From SHLQ01 sp033344795 (lineage in GTDB: Bacteria > Actinomycetota > Acidimicrobiia > Acidimicrobiales > SHLQ01): DNA of 64,000 nucleotides. The notes below the pieces were generated by a model. That model was not told the DNA's origin. It ran no database searches and was given only the letters and a program-made list of their open reading frames with translations. Shown here in pieces: positions 25,897 to 34,680 of the stretch. Positions within the stretch are counted from its first letter, which is position 1. Every line of letters starts with the position of its first letter. The stretch is from assembly GCA_033344795.1 (NCBI GenBank), contig JAWPMS010000001.1:3410001-3474000 (forward strand). Reading direction: 5' to 3'. The position numbers were made by a program, and so were the translations under genes.

Positions 25897-26949
25897 TTAG
25901 TTGGTGAGGCCGTGGACGCCCAACCGCGCCGCCAGGGCGTTGAGGTCTGCGACGAGGACCTCGGAGATCGTGATCCCCAAACGGTCGCTCTCTTGTTCCA
26001 TCGCGGCGGCCGAGTCTCCTGGCAACCGCACCGGATCGCCGCTCGGGGTGCTGGAGGTGCGAAGGATTTCGAGGTGCGACGCGAATGACGCGAGGGTGTC
26101 CTCTGCAGGTTGAAACAGGTCGGATCGCATGACGAACAAGGCCTGACCGGTGTTGGTCGGCACGGAGGTCTCGACGCGGTGATCGATGACGGTGTCGAGA
26201 AAGGCAGCGCCATTCATCGCTCCCGCAAGAAGCCCGATCGCGATATTGAGTCCGGAGCCCTTGTAGCCACCGATCGGCACCAGGGAACCCTCGTGCGCGC
26301 GGTTTGGGTCGGTAATCGGGTTTCCATCGCTGTCGATGACCCATCCGACCGGCATTTCCTCGCCGTTTTGGGCGGCGACCTTGATGCTGCCATGGCTGGT
26401 CATCGTGGTAGCGATGTCGAGCAAGAATGGCGATGAATCCTTCGCAGGGATCGCGATCGCGATTGGGTTGGTTCCCAGAAGAGACTCGTTGCCACCCCAG
26501 GGAGGCATGCCGTTGGCATTTGCGACCGCGAAGTACATCGCGATCAAACCCTCGCGGGCAGCCAACATGGGATAGAGACCTGCGGCGCCGGCGTGATTCG
26601 AGTGCACCGTACCGACCCACGACATTCCCGAGGTCTGCGCTTTCTCGATCGCCAGTTCTGTGGCCTGCGTCATCACGACCTGGCCGAGTCCGTTGTCGCC
26701 GTCGATGAGCGCGCTGGTCGGGGTTTCTCGCAGCACGGTGATGTCCGGCTGCAGCTTCACTCCGCCAGCCTCGATTCGGCCGATGTAGGGCCCAAGCCTG
26801 ATGAGACCGTGGCCTGAGCGACCTCGGGCGTCGGCTTCCACGAGACGGAGGGCAGTCGTGACCGCGTGATCAGCTGGAATGCCGACGGCTTGTAGTGCTG
26901 CAGCCGCAAATTGTTCAAGCGTTTGTTTGGGGAATCGTGCGACCGTCAT
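25897..26949 (-). CDS. Ldh family oxidoreductase (malate/L-sulfolactate dehydrogenase type)
   Basis: A 350-residue NAD(P)-dependent dehydrogenase of the malate/L-lactate dehydrogenase 2 family. Typical segments are LVEADARGRSGHGLIRLGPYI, VGTVHSNHAGAAGLYP, and ANGMPPWGGNESLLGTNPIAIAIP. Relatives oxidise L-malate, L-sulfolactate, ureidoglycolate or 2,3-diketogulonate. Here the family's usual SHG is preceded by an extra Gly (SGHG). ATGA overlap with the cupin gene upstream. Probably oxidises a 2-hydroxyacid. Confidence 0.9.
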   Translation of the reverse strand: MTVARFPKQTLEQFAAAALQAVGIPADHAVTTALRLVEADARGRSGHGLIRLGPYIGRIEAGGVKLQPDITVLRETPTSALIDGDNGLGQVVMTQATELAIEKAQTSGMSWVGTVHSNHAGAAGLYPMLAAREGLIAMYFAVANANGMPPWGGNESLLGTNPIAIAIPAKDSSPFLLDIATTMTSHGSIKVAAQNGEEMPVGWVIDSDGNPITDPNRAHEGSLVPIGGYKGSGLNIAIGLLAGAMNGAAFLDTVIDHRVETSVPTNTGQALFVMRSDLFQPAEDTLASFASHLEILRTSSTPSGDPVRLPGDSAAAMEQESDRLGITISEVLVADLNALAARLGVHGLTN

Positions 26950-27341
26950 CAGAGTGTTGGCGATCCGTGATTTGCGACCGTCTCACCGGTGGCGGTGAAG
27001 GTCCGAGTCACATCGGTTGCGCCGTACACCCACAGGATTCGCATCACGGTGTCGCCATCGTTTTCGAAGAAGTGAGGTTCGCCAGCGGGAACCTTCGTGC
27101 AGTCGTATTGGTTGAGCCGAAGCTTTTTGCCGTCGATCTCGGCAAAGCCGCTGCCTTCGAGGACTGTCACCTGTTCGACCGTGTTGTGGCTGTGGCGGGC
27201 GAGGCCGGTTCCTGGAGGAAACGATGTGATGCCCTGAATGAACGTCTGTCCTGGCAGGGGAGGATCGGTGAGGCGCACGGTTTCGATGCCATCGCCGCGC
27301 GACACCGTTTCTTGGCTGTCGAACTTGAGTAGCTCACCCAT
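26949..27341 (-). CDS. Cupin domain protein
   Basis: A 130-residue single-domain cupin. Motif 1 (PPGTGLARHSHNTVEQVTVLEGSG) holds two His and a Glu as metal ligands; motif 2 is KVPAGEPHFFENDGD with the third His. Small cupins in sugar-acid operons are often isomerases, lyases or metabolite sensors. The ATG at 27341 gives the family-length protein; a longer reading crosses the divergent promoter. It heads the cupin-Ldh-ADH operon. Confidence 0.87.
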   Translation of the reverse strand: MGELLKFDSQETVSRGDGIETVRLTDPPLPGQTFIQGITSFPPGTGLARHSHNTVEQVTVLEGSGFAEIDGKKLRLNQYDCTKVPAGEPHFFENDGDTVMRILWVYGATDVTRTFTATGETVANHGSPTL

Positions 27342-27378
27342 TGTTTGTCCCTCCGAAGTTCTGGTCCCTCCAGAAGAT

Positions 27379-27396
27379 CTGACATTATATATATCA
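27379..27396. promoter_or_regulatory. Shared operator site C with divergent promoters
   Basis: CTGACATTATATATATCA matches sites A and B and is extended by CTGA/TCAG ends (27379-27397) into a near-palindrome. On the minus strand it contains a perfect TATAAT, a likely -10 box for the cupin operon. On the plus strand TATATA could serve the enolase-superfamily gene. Start codons lie 38 bases away on one side and 35 on the other. Confidence 0.62.
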
Positions 27397-27431
27397 GATG
27401 GGTTGACGTAGCCCGACAACCGAGGAGCGCC

Positions 27432-28511
27432 ATGAAGATTGCAAGCGTGGAAGCCATTCCAGTCCGTGTTCCTCTCATCAAGCCGATCCGAATGTCGCAC
27501 ATCACCGTGTACCAGTCCGACAACGTGCTGGTGAAGGTGACGACCGATGAGGGGGTCGTCGGGTGGGGCGAGGGCGTGGAAGCCACGGACCTCACTGGTG
27601 AGACGCAGCGGAGCATTCAATCTGCCGTCGAGTTCCTCGGTGAGCAGATCATCGGCAAGGACCCGATGCAGCGGACGGCTCTGTGGGCCGAGATGGCCAA
27701 GATGATGTACGCCAACGAGACCGCAGCTGGCGCTATCGACATTGCGCTCTACGACATTGCGGGCAAGGTGCTCAACGTTCCAATCGCGGAGCTCATCGGT
27801 GGAATCAACCGATCAGAGATCCCGGTGCTGACGATGGTTGGGAGCGGCGTGCCCGACGATGACATCGCTGCGGCGCGCGCGAAGTATGACGCTGGCTACC
27901 GGTGGTTCAAGGTGAAGCTAGGCATCGGCGAAGCGGTCGATGAGCTCAAGACGGTCAAAGGTGTGAGGGCCGAGCTCCCTGCTGACGCCGTGGTGTGCGG
28001 CGATGCGAACCAGGGTTGGTCGGAGCCTGAGGCGATCCGGTTCCTCCAGGCGCTCGCCGGAGAAGAGATCCGTTTCATCGAGCAGCCAATCCGACAGGGT
28101 GACATCGCTGCGATGTTGCGCGTGACACACGCCTCTCCGATACCAATCTGCGCTGATCAAAGTGTGCACTCCTTCAGCGACATCGCGTCGTTCTGGAGAA
28201 CAGGCGTTGCCGGAATCAGCTTGAAGCTCGTGAAACTTGGCGGCATCACTGGTGTGATGCGAGGAGCCAACCTCTGTGAGGCGTTTGGCCTCTCGGTCAA
28301 CCTGGCGGGAAAGATCGCTGAGTCGAGCGTGGCCGCGGCAGCCAACATCCATTGCGCAGCCGCGATGGGAGCGATCGACTTCGGATGCAGCCCGGGCAAT
28401 CAAGGGCTGTCGGGCGACGTGACGACCAAACCTCTGACCATCGAAAACGGCCACATCGCGGTGCCCACCGGACCAGGCCTTGGGATCGACGTCGACAACA
28501 TCGACGGATGA
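27432..28511 (+). CDS. Enolase-superfamily enzyme, muconate-lactonizing subgroup
   Basis: A 359-residue mandelate racemase/muconate lactonizing family protein. Catalytic and metal residues are in FKVKLG (KxK), CGDANQG, FIEQP, ICADQS and SLKLVKLGG, the muconate-lactonizing pattern. It resembles the product at 10519, including the VNLAGK turn. CGAGGAG precedes the ATG. TGA-ATG overlap with the FAD monooxygenase gene. It probably acts on a carboxylate by alpha-proton abstraction. Confidence 0.92.
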   Translation: MKIASVEAIPVRVPLIKPIRMSHITVYQSDNVLVKVTTDEGVVGWGEGVEATDLTGETQRSIQSAVEFLGEQIIGKDPMQRTALWAEMAKMMYANETAAGAIDIALYDIAGKVLNVPIAELIGGINRSEIPVLTMVGSGVPDDDIAAARAKYDAGYRWFKVKLGIGEAVDELKTVKGVRAELPADAVVCGDANQGWSEPEAIRFLQALAGEEIRFIEQPIRQGDIAAMLRVTHASPIPICADQSVHSFSDIASFWRTGVAGISLKLVKLGGITGVMRGANLCEAFGLSVNLAGKIAESSVAAAANIHCAAAMGAIDFGCSPGNQGLSGDVTTKPLTIENGHIAVPTGPGLGIDVDNIDG

Positions 28512-29728
28512 CACGTCAGCTCCGCGTTGGTGTTGCCGGGGGGTCGATCGGAGGTCTCACGACCGCAGTGCTTCTCCACGAACTCGGTGTCGACGTCCAC
28601 GTATTTGAGCGATCAACGAACGCACTGGAAGGCCGGGGAGCAGGAATCGTCGTGCTCCCGATGACAGAGCGATACTTCGTCGAGCGCGGCGGAAGCCTTG
28701 GTTCGTCCGACCAGGACGCATCGGAGGTCGCGCTGACGCTCACGAACTGGAGTTACGTCGACGCCGCAGGCAATCTCATCGACGAAGCGCCGACGCACAA
28801 TCGGTTCACGGCATGGAACACGCTCTACAGAGCCCTCCTCGACGTCTTTCCCGAAGAGCGTTATCACTTGGCTCATCAAGTCGAGGGAGTTGAGCAAGTC
28901 AGCGATCGCGACCTACCCGTCCAGGTCTCCTTCTCCAACGGCACCGAGTTCTCTTGTGATCTGTTGGTGGGTGCCGACGGCATGGGTTCGACAGTGCGTT
29001 CGCTCGTGTCACCGGAGACTCCGACGAACTACGCCGGATACGTTGCCTATCGAGGGACCCTTCTCGAGCGCGACTTGAACGAGGCCACGGCCGATCTGCT
29101 CGATGATTCGATGATCTATCAGGTTCTCGACGACTCGCACATTCTTGCGTATGCGATTCCCGGGCCCGATGACTCGATCAAACGAGGTCGGCGCGCGGTC
29201 AACTTCGTCTGGTACCGCAACGCGTCGAAGCTCGAGTTCGACGCGCTGATGACGGATAGGGAGGGGAACTTCCGACCGACCACCATGCCGCCTGGACAAC
29301 TCCAGGATCAATTTGTGAGTGAACTTCATGAAGCGGCGACGGCTCAGCTCGCGCCCCAGCTGCGAGACCTCGTCCTGGGGTGCGACGAACCGTTCATCCA
29401 AGCGATCTTCGACATGTCGGCTGACCGATTCGTGTATGAGCGAATCGTCCTGCTGGGAGATGCAGCGACCGTGTTGCGCCCTCACGTCGCTGCCGGCACC
29501 GCAAAGGCGTGTGCAGACGCGTGGGCTCTTCGCGATCACCTCGACGGCTATCAACAGATCGGCGGCGATCTCGTCAGCACGCTGGGGGCATGGGAACGTC
29601 AGCAACTCGACGTGGCTCGGACAGCAGCTGCGCGTTCGCGGAAGATGGGTGAGTCAGCACAGAACCTAGGGACGATGATGCCGGGTGATCCAGACTGGCG
29701 TTTCGGCCTGTTTTCTCCAGGGAATTGA
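28508..29728 (+). CDS. FAD-dependent monooxygenase (aromatic hydroxylase type)
   Basis: A 406-residue class A flavoprotein hydroxylase. Dinucleotide motif GVAGGSIGGLTTAVLL at the N-terminus, the DG motif LVGADGMGSTVR, and the GD motif VLLGDAATVLRPHVAAG. The VNFVWYRNASKLE segment resembles 2,6-dihydroxypyridine 3-monooxygenase-type enzymes. It would hydroxylate a ring or enol compound using NAD(P)H and O2. ATGA overlap with the enolase-superfamily gene. The presence of this and the PhyH enzyme next door implies oxygen-dependent steps. Confidence 0.88.
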   Translation: MTRQLRVGVAGGSIGGLTTAVLLHELGVDVHVFERSTNALEGRGAGIVVLPMTERYFVERGGSLGSSDQDASEVALTLTNWSYVDAAGNLIDEAPTHNRFTAWNTLYRALLDVFPEERYHLAHQVEGVEQVSDRDLPVQVSFSNGTEFSCDLLVGADGMGSTVRSLVSPETPTNYAGYVAYRGTLLERDLNEATADLLDDSMIYQVLDDSHILAYAIPGPDDSIKRGRRAVNFVWYRNASKLEFDALMTDREGNFRPTTMPPGQLQDQFVSELHEAATAQLAPQLRDLVLGCDEPFIQAIFDMSADRFVYERIVLLGDAATVLRPHVAAGTAKACADAWALRDHLDGYQQIGGDLVSTLGAWERQQLDVARTAAARSRKMGESAQNLGTMMPGDPDWRFGLFSPGN

Positions 29729-29735
29729 GAACGAC

Positions 29736-30626
29736 ATGACCTTGACGAGCGAGGAGATCGAGACCTACCAGCGCACGGGCTATCTGGTGCTGCGCAACGT
29801 CCTCAGCGAGGAACGAATCGATCAGCTCAGGTCAGCTGCAGAACACTTCGAGGCACTTGCCCGCGAGCTCGACGAGAGCTCGAACGTCATCGAACTCGAC
29901 GATGTCGCGAGCCGCGCAGCGGGGGAGAAACGAATCCGTCGGATCAAGAGTCCGCACCTTCATCACGCAGACTTCGCGGCACAGCTGCGCGATCCGTCCC
30001 TGCTCGACAAGGTCGAGCAGCTGATCGGGCCAGACATCCGTTGGCACCACACGAAGCTCAACGCAAAACAGCCAAAAGGTTCCGGGCACGTCGAATGGCA
30101 TACCGACTGGGGCTACTACCCGCACACGAACTGTGACCTGCTCGAGATCGCGATTCCTCTCGACCCGTCGACGATCGACAATGGTTGTTTGCATGCGCTG
30201 CCCGGCTCTCACCTCGGACCGGCACTCGATCACACGGAGAACGGCGTGTTCGTCGGCGCGGTTCCCGCCGGAAGCTTCGACGTGGAACAAACCGAGCCGC
30301 TCGTTCTCGAGCCGGGCGACATCTCGATGCATCATGTGCGGTTGCTCCACGGCAGCGGTCCGAACCACACCGACCATCAACGTCGCCTTCTCCTGCAGGG
30401 TTATGCAGCTGCAGACGCATGGCCGATCATGGCGCAACACCAGCCGACCGACTGGCCCGAATGGGATGAACGGTTGGTCCGGGGTCAACCGACAAAACAC
30501 GCGAGGCTCGACGACAGTCCGGTTCGCATCCCGCTGCCGGTGACCGCCGCTCTGGGATTGTTCGACACCCAGCGACTGATTGGCACGTCCCATTTCCCCG
30601 ACGCCAACCGGAGCGCAGCGCCATGA
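29736..30626 (+). CDS. Phytanoyl-CoA dioxygenase (PhyH) family protein
   Basis: A 296-residue Fe(II)/2-oxoglutarate dioxygenase. The HxD ligands are in HVEWHTDWGYYPH, the distal His is in LLHGSGPNHT, and the 2-oxoglutarate Arg follows in HQRRLLLQGY. The N-terminus EIETYQRTGYLVLRNVLS is typical of the family. The start at MTLTSEEIE matches that pattern. Downstream overlap with the Gfo gene is ATGA. It likely hydroxylates a small organic acid in the same pathway. Confidence 0.9.
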   Translation: MTLTSEEIETYQRTGYLVLRNVLSEERIDQLRSAAEHFEALARELDESSNVIELDDVASRAAGEKRIRRIKSPHLHHADFAAQLRDPSLLDKVEQLIGPDIRWHHTKLNAKQPKGSGHVEWHTDWGYYPHTNCDLLEIAIPLDPSTIDNGCLHALPGSHLGPALDHTENGVFVGAVPAGSFDVEQTEPLVLEPGDISMHHVRLLHGSGPNHTDHQRRLLLQGYAAADAWPIMAQHQPTDWPEWDERLVRGQPTKHARLDDSPVRIPLPVTAALGLFDTQRLIGTSHFPDANRSAAP

Positions 30627-31693
30627 GCATTGGTCTCGCGGTTGTTGGCGCGGGCAAGATTGGCCGCCACCGGGCTCGGCTCGCGAAACAGCACGCCGGT
30701 GTGGACTTTCTTGGGATAGCCGACATCGATGCTGAAGCGGCTCGATCGCTTGCCGAGGAGGTCGGTGCCGACACGTGGACGACCGACGTCGCGTCGCTCG
30801 TCGGCTCGAGCGATGTTGACGCGGTGATCATCTCGACGCAGGAGATGGCCCACACCGAACCACTTCTGCAGATACTTCCCTTTGGGAAGCCAACGCTTGT
30901 TGAAAAGCCGATCACGTTGGACCTCGCCGAGGCTGACCACGTGCTTGCCGTTGCACGGGAGCACGGTGTCGATCTGCGCGTTGGATACTCGATGCGATAT
31001 GCCCAACGGTATGCGGTTGCCAAGGAACAGCTGGAACAAAAGCAGATCGGGCAGTTGATCGGCGGTCTCGCCCGCACCTATGACACGCTTGCGGTCGCTG
31101 AGGCGATTCTCCGACGTTCACCAACGGCGACGCCGGTCATGGACATCTTGACGTACATCGTTGATGTCATTGGTTGGTACCACCCGTCAGCCAAACCGAT
31201 CGAAGTCTCGGCGAAATCCAATGGTTCGATACTTCGATCGCGAGGGCACGATGTCGACGATCTGACCTTCGCAGTGGTCACGTATGACGACGGCGCCATA
31301 TTCGATCTCGCCACGAGTTACTCGCTCCCTGCCGGATATCCGAGCAACGGCATGTCGACGCGGTTCGAACTCCTCGGCACCAACGGTGTTCTGTTCATCA
31401 CGGAAGACCATGGCGATCAAGTGATGTACAGCGATGCCGGATTCGAGAACGCCTACGTCGATCAGACGCTCAACTTTGCGTACCTCGGAAGTCGTACTTC
31501 TGGCGAGTGGGCCGGTGGAACGATGTTTGGCCGCGTCGCCGACGAGACGCGGGCGTGGCTCGACCATCTCGCCGTCGGCGGACCGTGTCATCTAACCACC
31601 GCTGCAGAGGCGCGCACGACGCTCGCGGTCACGCTTGCCATCGATGAGTCGGCGGCCAACGGGCGGGTCATCAAACTTCAAGGAGGACACTGA
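30623..31693 (+). CDS. Gfo/Idh/MocA family oxidoreductase (paralog 3)
   Basis: A 356-residue dehydrogenase with Rossmann motif AVVGAGKIGRHRARLA, VEKPITLDLAEAD, and VGYSMRYAQRY. Full-length similarity to 11628 and 22703, including ATPVMDILTYIVDVIGWY and the C-terminal AVTLAIDESAANGR, marks the same paralog group. It is joined by ATGA to the PhyH gene and stops one base before the HIBADH-like GTG start. Likely oxidises a cyclic hydroxyl group. Confidence 0.92.
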   Translation: MSIGLAVVGAGKIGRHRARLAKQHAGVDFLGIADIDAEAARSLAEEVGADTWTTDVASLVGSSDVDAVIISTQEMAHTEPLLQILPFGKPTLVEKPITLDLAEADHVLAVAREHGVDLRVGYSMRYAQRYAVAKEQLEQKQIGQLIGGLARTYDTLAVAEAILRRSPTATPVMDILTYIVDVIGWYHPSAKPIEVSAKSNGSILRSRGHDVDDLTFAVVTYDDGAIFDLATSYSLPAGYPSNGMSTRFELLGTNGVLFITEDHGDQVMYSDAGFENAYVDQTLNFAYLGSRTSGEWAGGTMFGRVADETRAWLDHLAVGGPCHLTTAAEARTTLAVTLAIDESAANGRVIKLQGGH

Positions 31694-31694
31694 C

Positions 31695-32549
31695 GTGAGA
31701 GTTGGATTTGTTGGATTGGGCCGAATGGGACATCCGATGGCTTCGCACATCGCGGCTTCCGCTCACGATGTGATCGCCTTCGATTTGTCCGAGGAGGCTC
31801 GTTCTCGGGCGAGCGATGCGGGGCTGAACGTGGCCCGAGAACTCTCCGAGCTCGCGGACGCGCAACTGATCTGCTCGTCGCTTCCCGCGACCGAACATGT
31901 CGAAGCGGTCTTTCTCGGCGAGCACGGTCTCGCAGCGATGGTTGCACCCGGCACGGTTTGCGCCGACATGTCGACCATCTCGATCGCGGCCTCTCGAGCG
32001 CTCGCCGTCGAGTGCGAGCAACGGGGCATCTCATTTCTCGATGCCCCGGTCAGCGGAACGTCAATCCATGCCGAGGCGGGGACGCTCGTGGTGATGGTGG
32101 GCGGTACAGCCACCGCGTTTGAGGTCGCTCAGCCGGTTCTGGATTGTTTCGCGGCAGAGGTTGCTCACGTGGGTGAGAACGGCACGGGACTCGAACTCAA
32201 GCTGATCACCAACCGACTGCTCACCACCCACTTGGTGGCCATCGCTGAAGCTGTGGTTTCGATCGAAAAGACCTCGCTGTCCATGGATCAGTGTCTGACG
32301 CTTCTCCGCGCTGGGGCGGTACCCCGACTACTCGACTACAAGGCAAGCCCCATGGCCGATCGTGACTTCACGCCGATGTTCACGGTCGATTTGATGCGGA
32401 AGGACCTCCGCCTCGCCGCTGGAGAATTGCCCCCGACCGCCTTGTCGTCGGCGGCACACGAGATCGTCGAAGAGACGAGCGAGATGGGACTCGGCGACGA
32501 AGATCTCGCAGCGCTGATCACCATCGTTGAACAGCGTTTCGAGTCGTGA
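31695..32549 (+). CDS. NAD(P)-dependent 3-hydroxyisobutyrate/tartronate semialdehyde-type dehydrogenase
   Basis: A 284-residue beta-hydroxyacid dehydrogenase. Rossmann motif VGFVGLGRMGHPMA, substrate motif FLDAPVSGTSIHAEAG, and the catalytic Lys/Asn pair in LELKLITN. Relatives reduce tartronate or methylmalonate semialdehyde. GTG start with AAGGAGGA 10-16 bases upstream. It is the last gene of the 27.4-32.5-kb operon and converges on the SDR at 32573, with a CTGAGC/GCTCAG hairpin in the 23-base gap. Confidence 0.9.
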   Translation: MRVGFVGLGRMGHPMASHIAASAHDVIAFDLSEEARSRASDAGLNVARELSELADAQLICSSLPATEHVEAVFLGEHGLAAMVAPGTVCADMSTISIAASRALAVECEQRGISFLDAPVSGTSIHAEAGTLVVMVGGTATAFEVAQPVLDCFAAEVAHVGENGTGLELKLITNRLLTTHLVAIAEAVVSIEKTSLSMDQCLTLLRAGAVPRLLDYKASPMADRDFTPMFTVDLMRKDLRLAAGELPPTALSSAAHEIVEETSEMGLGDEDLAALITIVEQRFES

Positions 32550-32572
32550 GCGAGACCGACCTGAGCATGGGC

Positions 32573-33325
32573 TCAGACCATGAATCGGCCCCCGTTGACG
32601 TTCAGCGTTTCGCCGGTCATGTACCCACCCTCTTCGGACGACAGGAACATCATCCAGGCGACCAGGTCGTCGACCTCGCCGTACCGTCCGAGTGGAATGG
32701 TTTTCTGCGTCTTGGCGCGTTCTTCCTCGGGCCGAACCGCCAAGACACGATCGGTCAGCACTGCGCTTGGCGAAATTGCGTTGGACGTAATGCCGTCGGC
32801 CGCCAGCTCGAAGGCGAGCACACGTGCGAGCGAGAGAACCGCGCCCTTCGCAGCAGCGTAGGGAGGCGAGGACCGATACATCGCTGTTTGGCCGGCGAGA
32901 GAGGCAATCGTGATGATCCTGCCAGCGGCAGAGTTGCGCAGGAGCGGGATCGCACGCTGCGTGACCAAGAAGACACCCTTCAGGTTGAGATCGATCACTC
33001 GATCCCATTCGTCTTCCGACAGCGACTCGGTTGTGTTCTGTTCCCAGAAGCCGCCGGCGTTGTTGATGAGAATGTCGACCCGTCCGTGCGCTTCTTCGAT
33101 GGCGTCGAAGGTCGCACGCACCACAGCGGACGACGTGATGTCGCAATTCATGAAGGTGGTCTTCGTACGTTCCGCGACCGCAGTTCCGCGGTCGACATCG
33201 ACGTCGAGCCCGTAGACGGTTGCGCCGGCTTTGGCGAACATCTCGACGGCGTATTCGCCCATCCCAATTGCAGAGCCAGTAATGACGACGACTCGATCGC
33301 GATAATCCCAAGTGACGTTGCTCAT
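32573..33325 (-). CDS. SDR family oxidoreductase
   Basis: A 250-residue classical short-chain dehydrogenase. Cofactor motif TGSAIGMG at 17-24, NNAGGF, and YAAAK with the catalytic Tyr and Lys. GLDVDVD suggests NAD use. The C-terminus MTGETLNVNGGRF is typical. It starts six bases after the methylmalonyl-CoA epimerase-like gene on the minus strand. The substrate is probably a hydroxyacid or alcohol of the regional pathway. Confidence 0.92.
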   Translation of the reverse strand: MSNVTWDYRDRVVVITGSAIGMGEYAVEMFAKAGATVYGLDVDVDRGTAVAERTKTTFMNCDITSSAVVRATFDAIEEAHGRVDILINNAGGFWEQNTTESLSEDEWDRVIDLNLKGVFLVTQRAIPLLRNSAAGRIITIASLAGQTAMYRSSPPYAAAKGAVLSLARVLAFELAADGITSNAISPSAVLTDRVLAVRPEEERAKTQKTIPLGRYGEVDDLVAWMMFLSSEEGGYMTGETLNVNGGRFMV

Positions 33326-33331
33326 GGTGAT

Positions 33332-33733
33332 CTACTCCTGCACCAGTTCGATGAGTGTGCCGAGCGCACCCTTTGGATGGATGAACGCAATAGTCGAGCC
33401 ACGCGAACCAGATCGTGGCTCCGTGTCGATCGGACGAGCGCCGGCGGCAACCATCGATTCGAGAGCTTCGGCGCAGTCGTCGACGCGATAGCCAACGTGA
33501 TGGAGTCCTTCGCCTCGCTTGTCGAGATACTTCGTAATCGGCGAGTCGTCGCGGGTCCCCGTGATCAGTTGGATGTACGACTCGGCCACCTTGAGCATGG
33601 CTTCGTCGACGCCGTCGTGCTCCACCCGTTCTCGGTGTTCGACGGTGGCGCCGAGCGCCGTCTCGTAGAATTCGATGGCGGCATCCAGGTCATGCACGGC
33701 GATGGCGATGTGGTCTATTTCGGTGAGAAGCAC
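33332..33733 (-). CDS. mce: VOC family protein, methylmalonyl-CoA epimerase-like
   Basis: A 133-residue glyoxalase-fold protein. It begins TEIDHIAIAVHDLDAAIEFYE, has the central LLTGTR-like segment, and ends FIHPKGALGTLIELVQE, the pattern of methylmalonyl-CoA epimerase. Metal ligands include His8 and the His of GEGLHHVGYRV. It interconverts (R)- and (S)-methylmalonyl-CoA for propionate metabolism. The neighbouring SDR and divergent FAH gene do not obviously need this reaction, so another epimerase or isomerase role is possible. Confidence 0.8.
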   Translation of the reverse strand: MLLTEIDHIAIAVHDLDAAIEFYETALGATVEHRERVEHDGVDEAMLKVAESYIQLITGTRDDSPITKYLDKRGEGLHHVGYRVDDCAEALESMVAAGARPIDTEPRSGSRGSTIAFIHPKGALGTLIELVQE

Positions 33734-33801
33734 TCGACAATTCTAGAAGATTTTGCAGTGACAATGCCCAACAAAGGGGCTCCGGCCCAAAGGAAAAACC
33801 T

Positions 33802-34680
33802 ATGAAACTCGTAACGTTCACCTCCGCAACCGGGAATGGCCTCGGCGTCATGCGCGACAACGGCGAGATCGTTGATCTCGCCAGTGATCCGAGTCTTCCA
33901 AAAGACATGGCTGAGTTCGTTGCGTTGGGGTCGAGCGGGCTTGCTGCGGCGGCTCGGGTCCTCGAGGATTCTTCGGCAACAATCGTGGTCGAACCTCGGT
34001 TGGAGGCACCGATCAGGCCACGGAACAACATCATGGCGATCGGCAAGAACTACCACGCGCATGCCCTGGAGTTCTCGGCGAGCGGTTTCGATGCGTCGGA
34101 GACCACGGCAATCCCCGAGCACCCGATCGTATTCACCAAGGCGCTCTCCTCGATCGTCGCGGATGGTGACGGCATCGCGCTGTCTTCTGACCCGAGCGGA
34201 ACAACCGACTACGAGGGCGAGCTGGGGGTCATCATCGGCAAGGGTGGCATGAACATCGCCGCCGAAGACGCGTTCGAGCACGTGTATGGCTACACCGTGA
34301 TCAACGATGTGACGGCCCGCGAAGTCCAACAACAACATGTGCAGTTCTTCCTGGGCAAAAGCGGCGCCACGTTCGGGCCCATGGGGCCGGCAATCGTGAC
34401 GGCCGACGAGATCGACGACATCGCCGAGGTGACGTTGCGAACGCGGGTCAATGGGGAGCTGCGACAGGAATCGAAGATCGCGTTGTTGATCTTTGACATT
34501 CCGACGATCATCAACGTGATTTCGCGAACGGTGCTCCTCGAGCCGGGTGATGTCATCGCGACCGGAACGCCAGCGGGTGTGGGCATCGGCTTCGACCCTC
34601 CCAAGTTCTTGGCGGCTGGCGACGTCGTCGAGGTCGACATCGAGGGCGTTGGCACGCTCACAAACCCGGTCGTCGCATGA
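33802..34680 (+). CDS. Fumarylacetoacetate hydrolase (FAH) family protein
   Basis: A 292-residue FAH-family enzyme. Metal ligands are in the DYEGELGVIIGKG segment; GKNYHAHALEF, YTVINDVTAREVQ and LEPGDVIATGTPAGVG are family hallmarks. Such enzymes hydrolyse acylpyruvates, decarboxylate oxaloacetate, or dehydrate 2,4-diketo-3-deoxy sugar acids. The context favours a C-C cleavage at the end of a sugar-acid or ring pathway. AAAGGA precedes the ATG. ATGA overlap with cinA. Confidence 0.9.
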   Translation: MKLVTFTSATGNGLGVMRDNGEIVDLASDPSLPKDMAEFVALGSSGLAAAARVLEDSSATIVVEPRLEAPIRPRNNIMAIGKNYHAHALEFSASGFDASETTAIPEHPIVFTKALSSIVADGDGIALSSDPSGTTDYEGELGVIIGKGGMNIAAEDAFEHVYGYTVINDVTAREVQQQHVQFFLGKSGATFGPMGPAIVTADEIDDIAEVTLRTRVNGELRQESKIALLIFDIPTIINVISRTVLLEPGDVIATGTPAGVGIGFDPPKFLAAGDVVEVDIEGVGTLTNPVVA

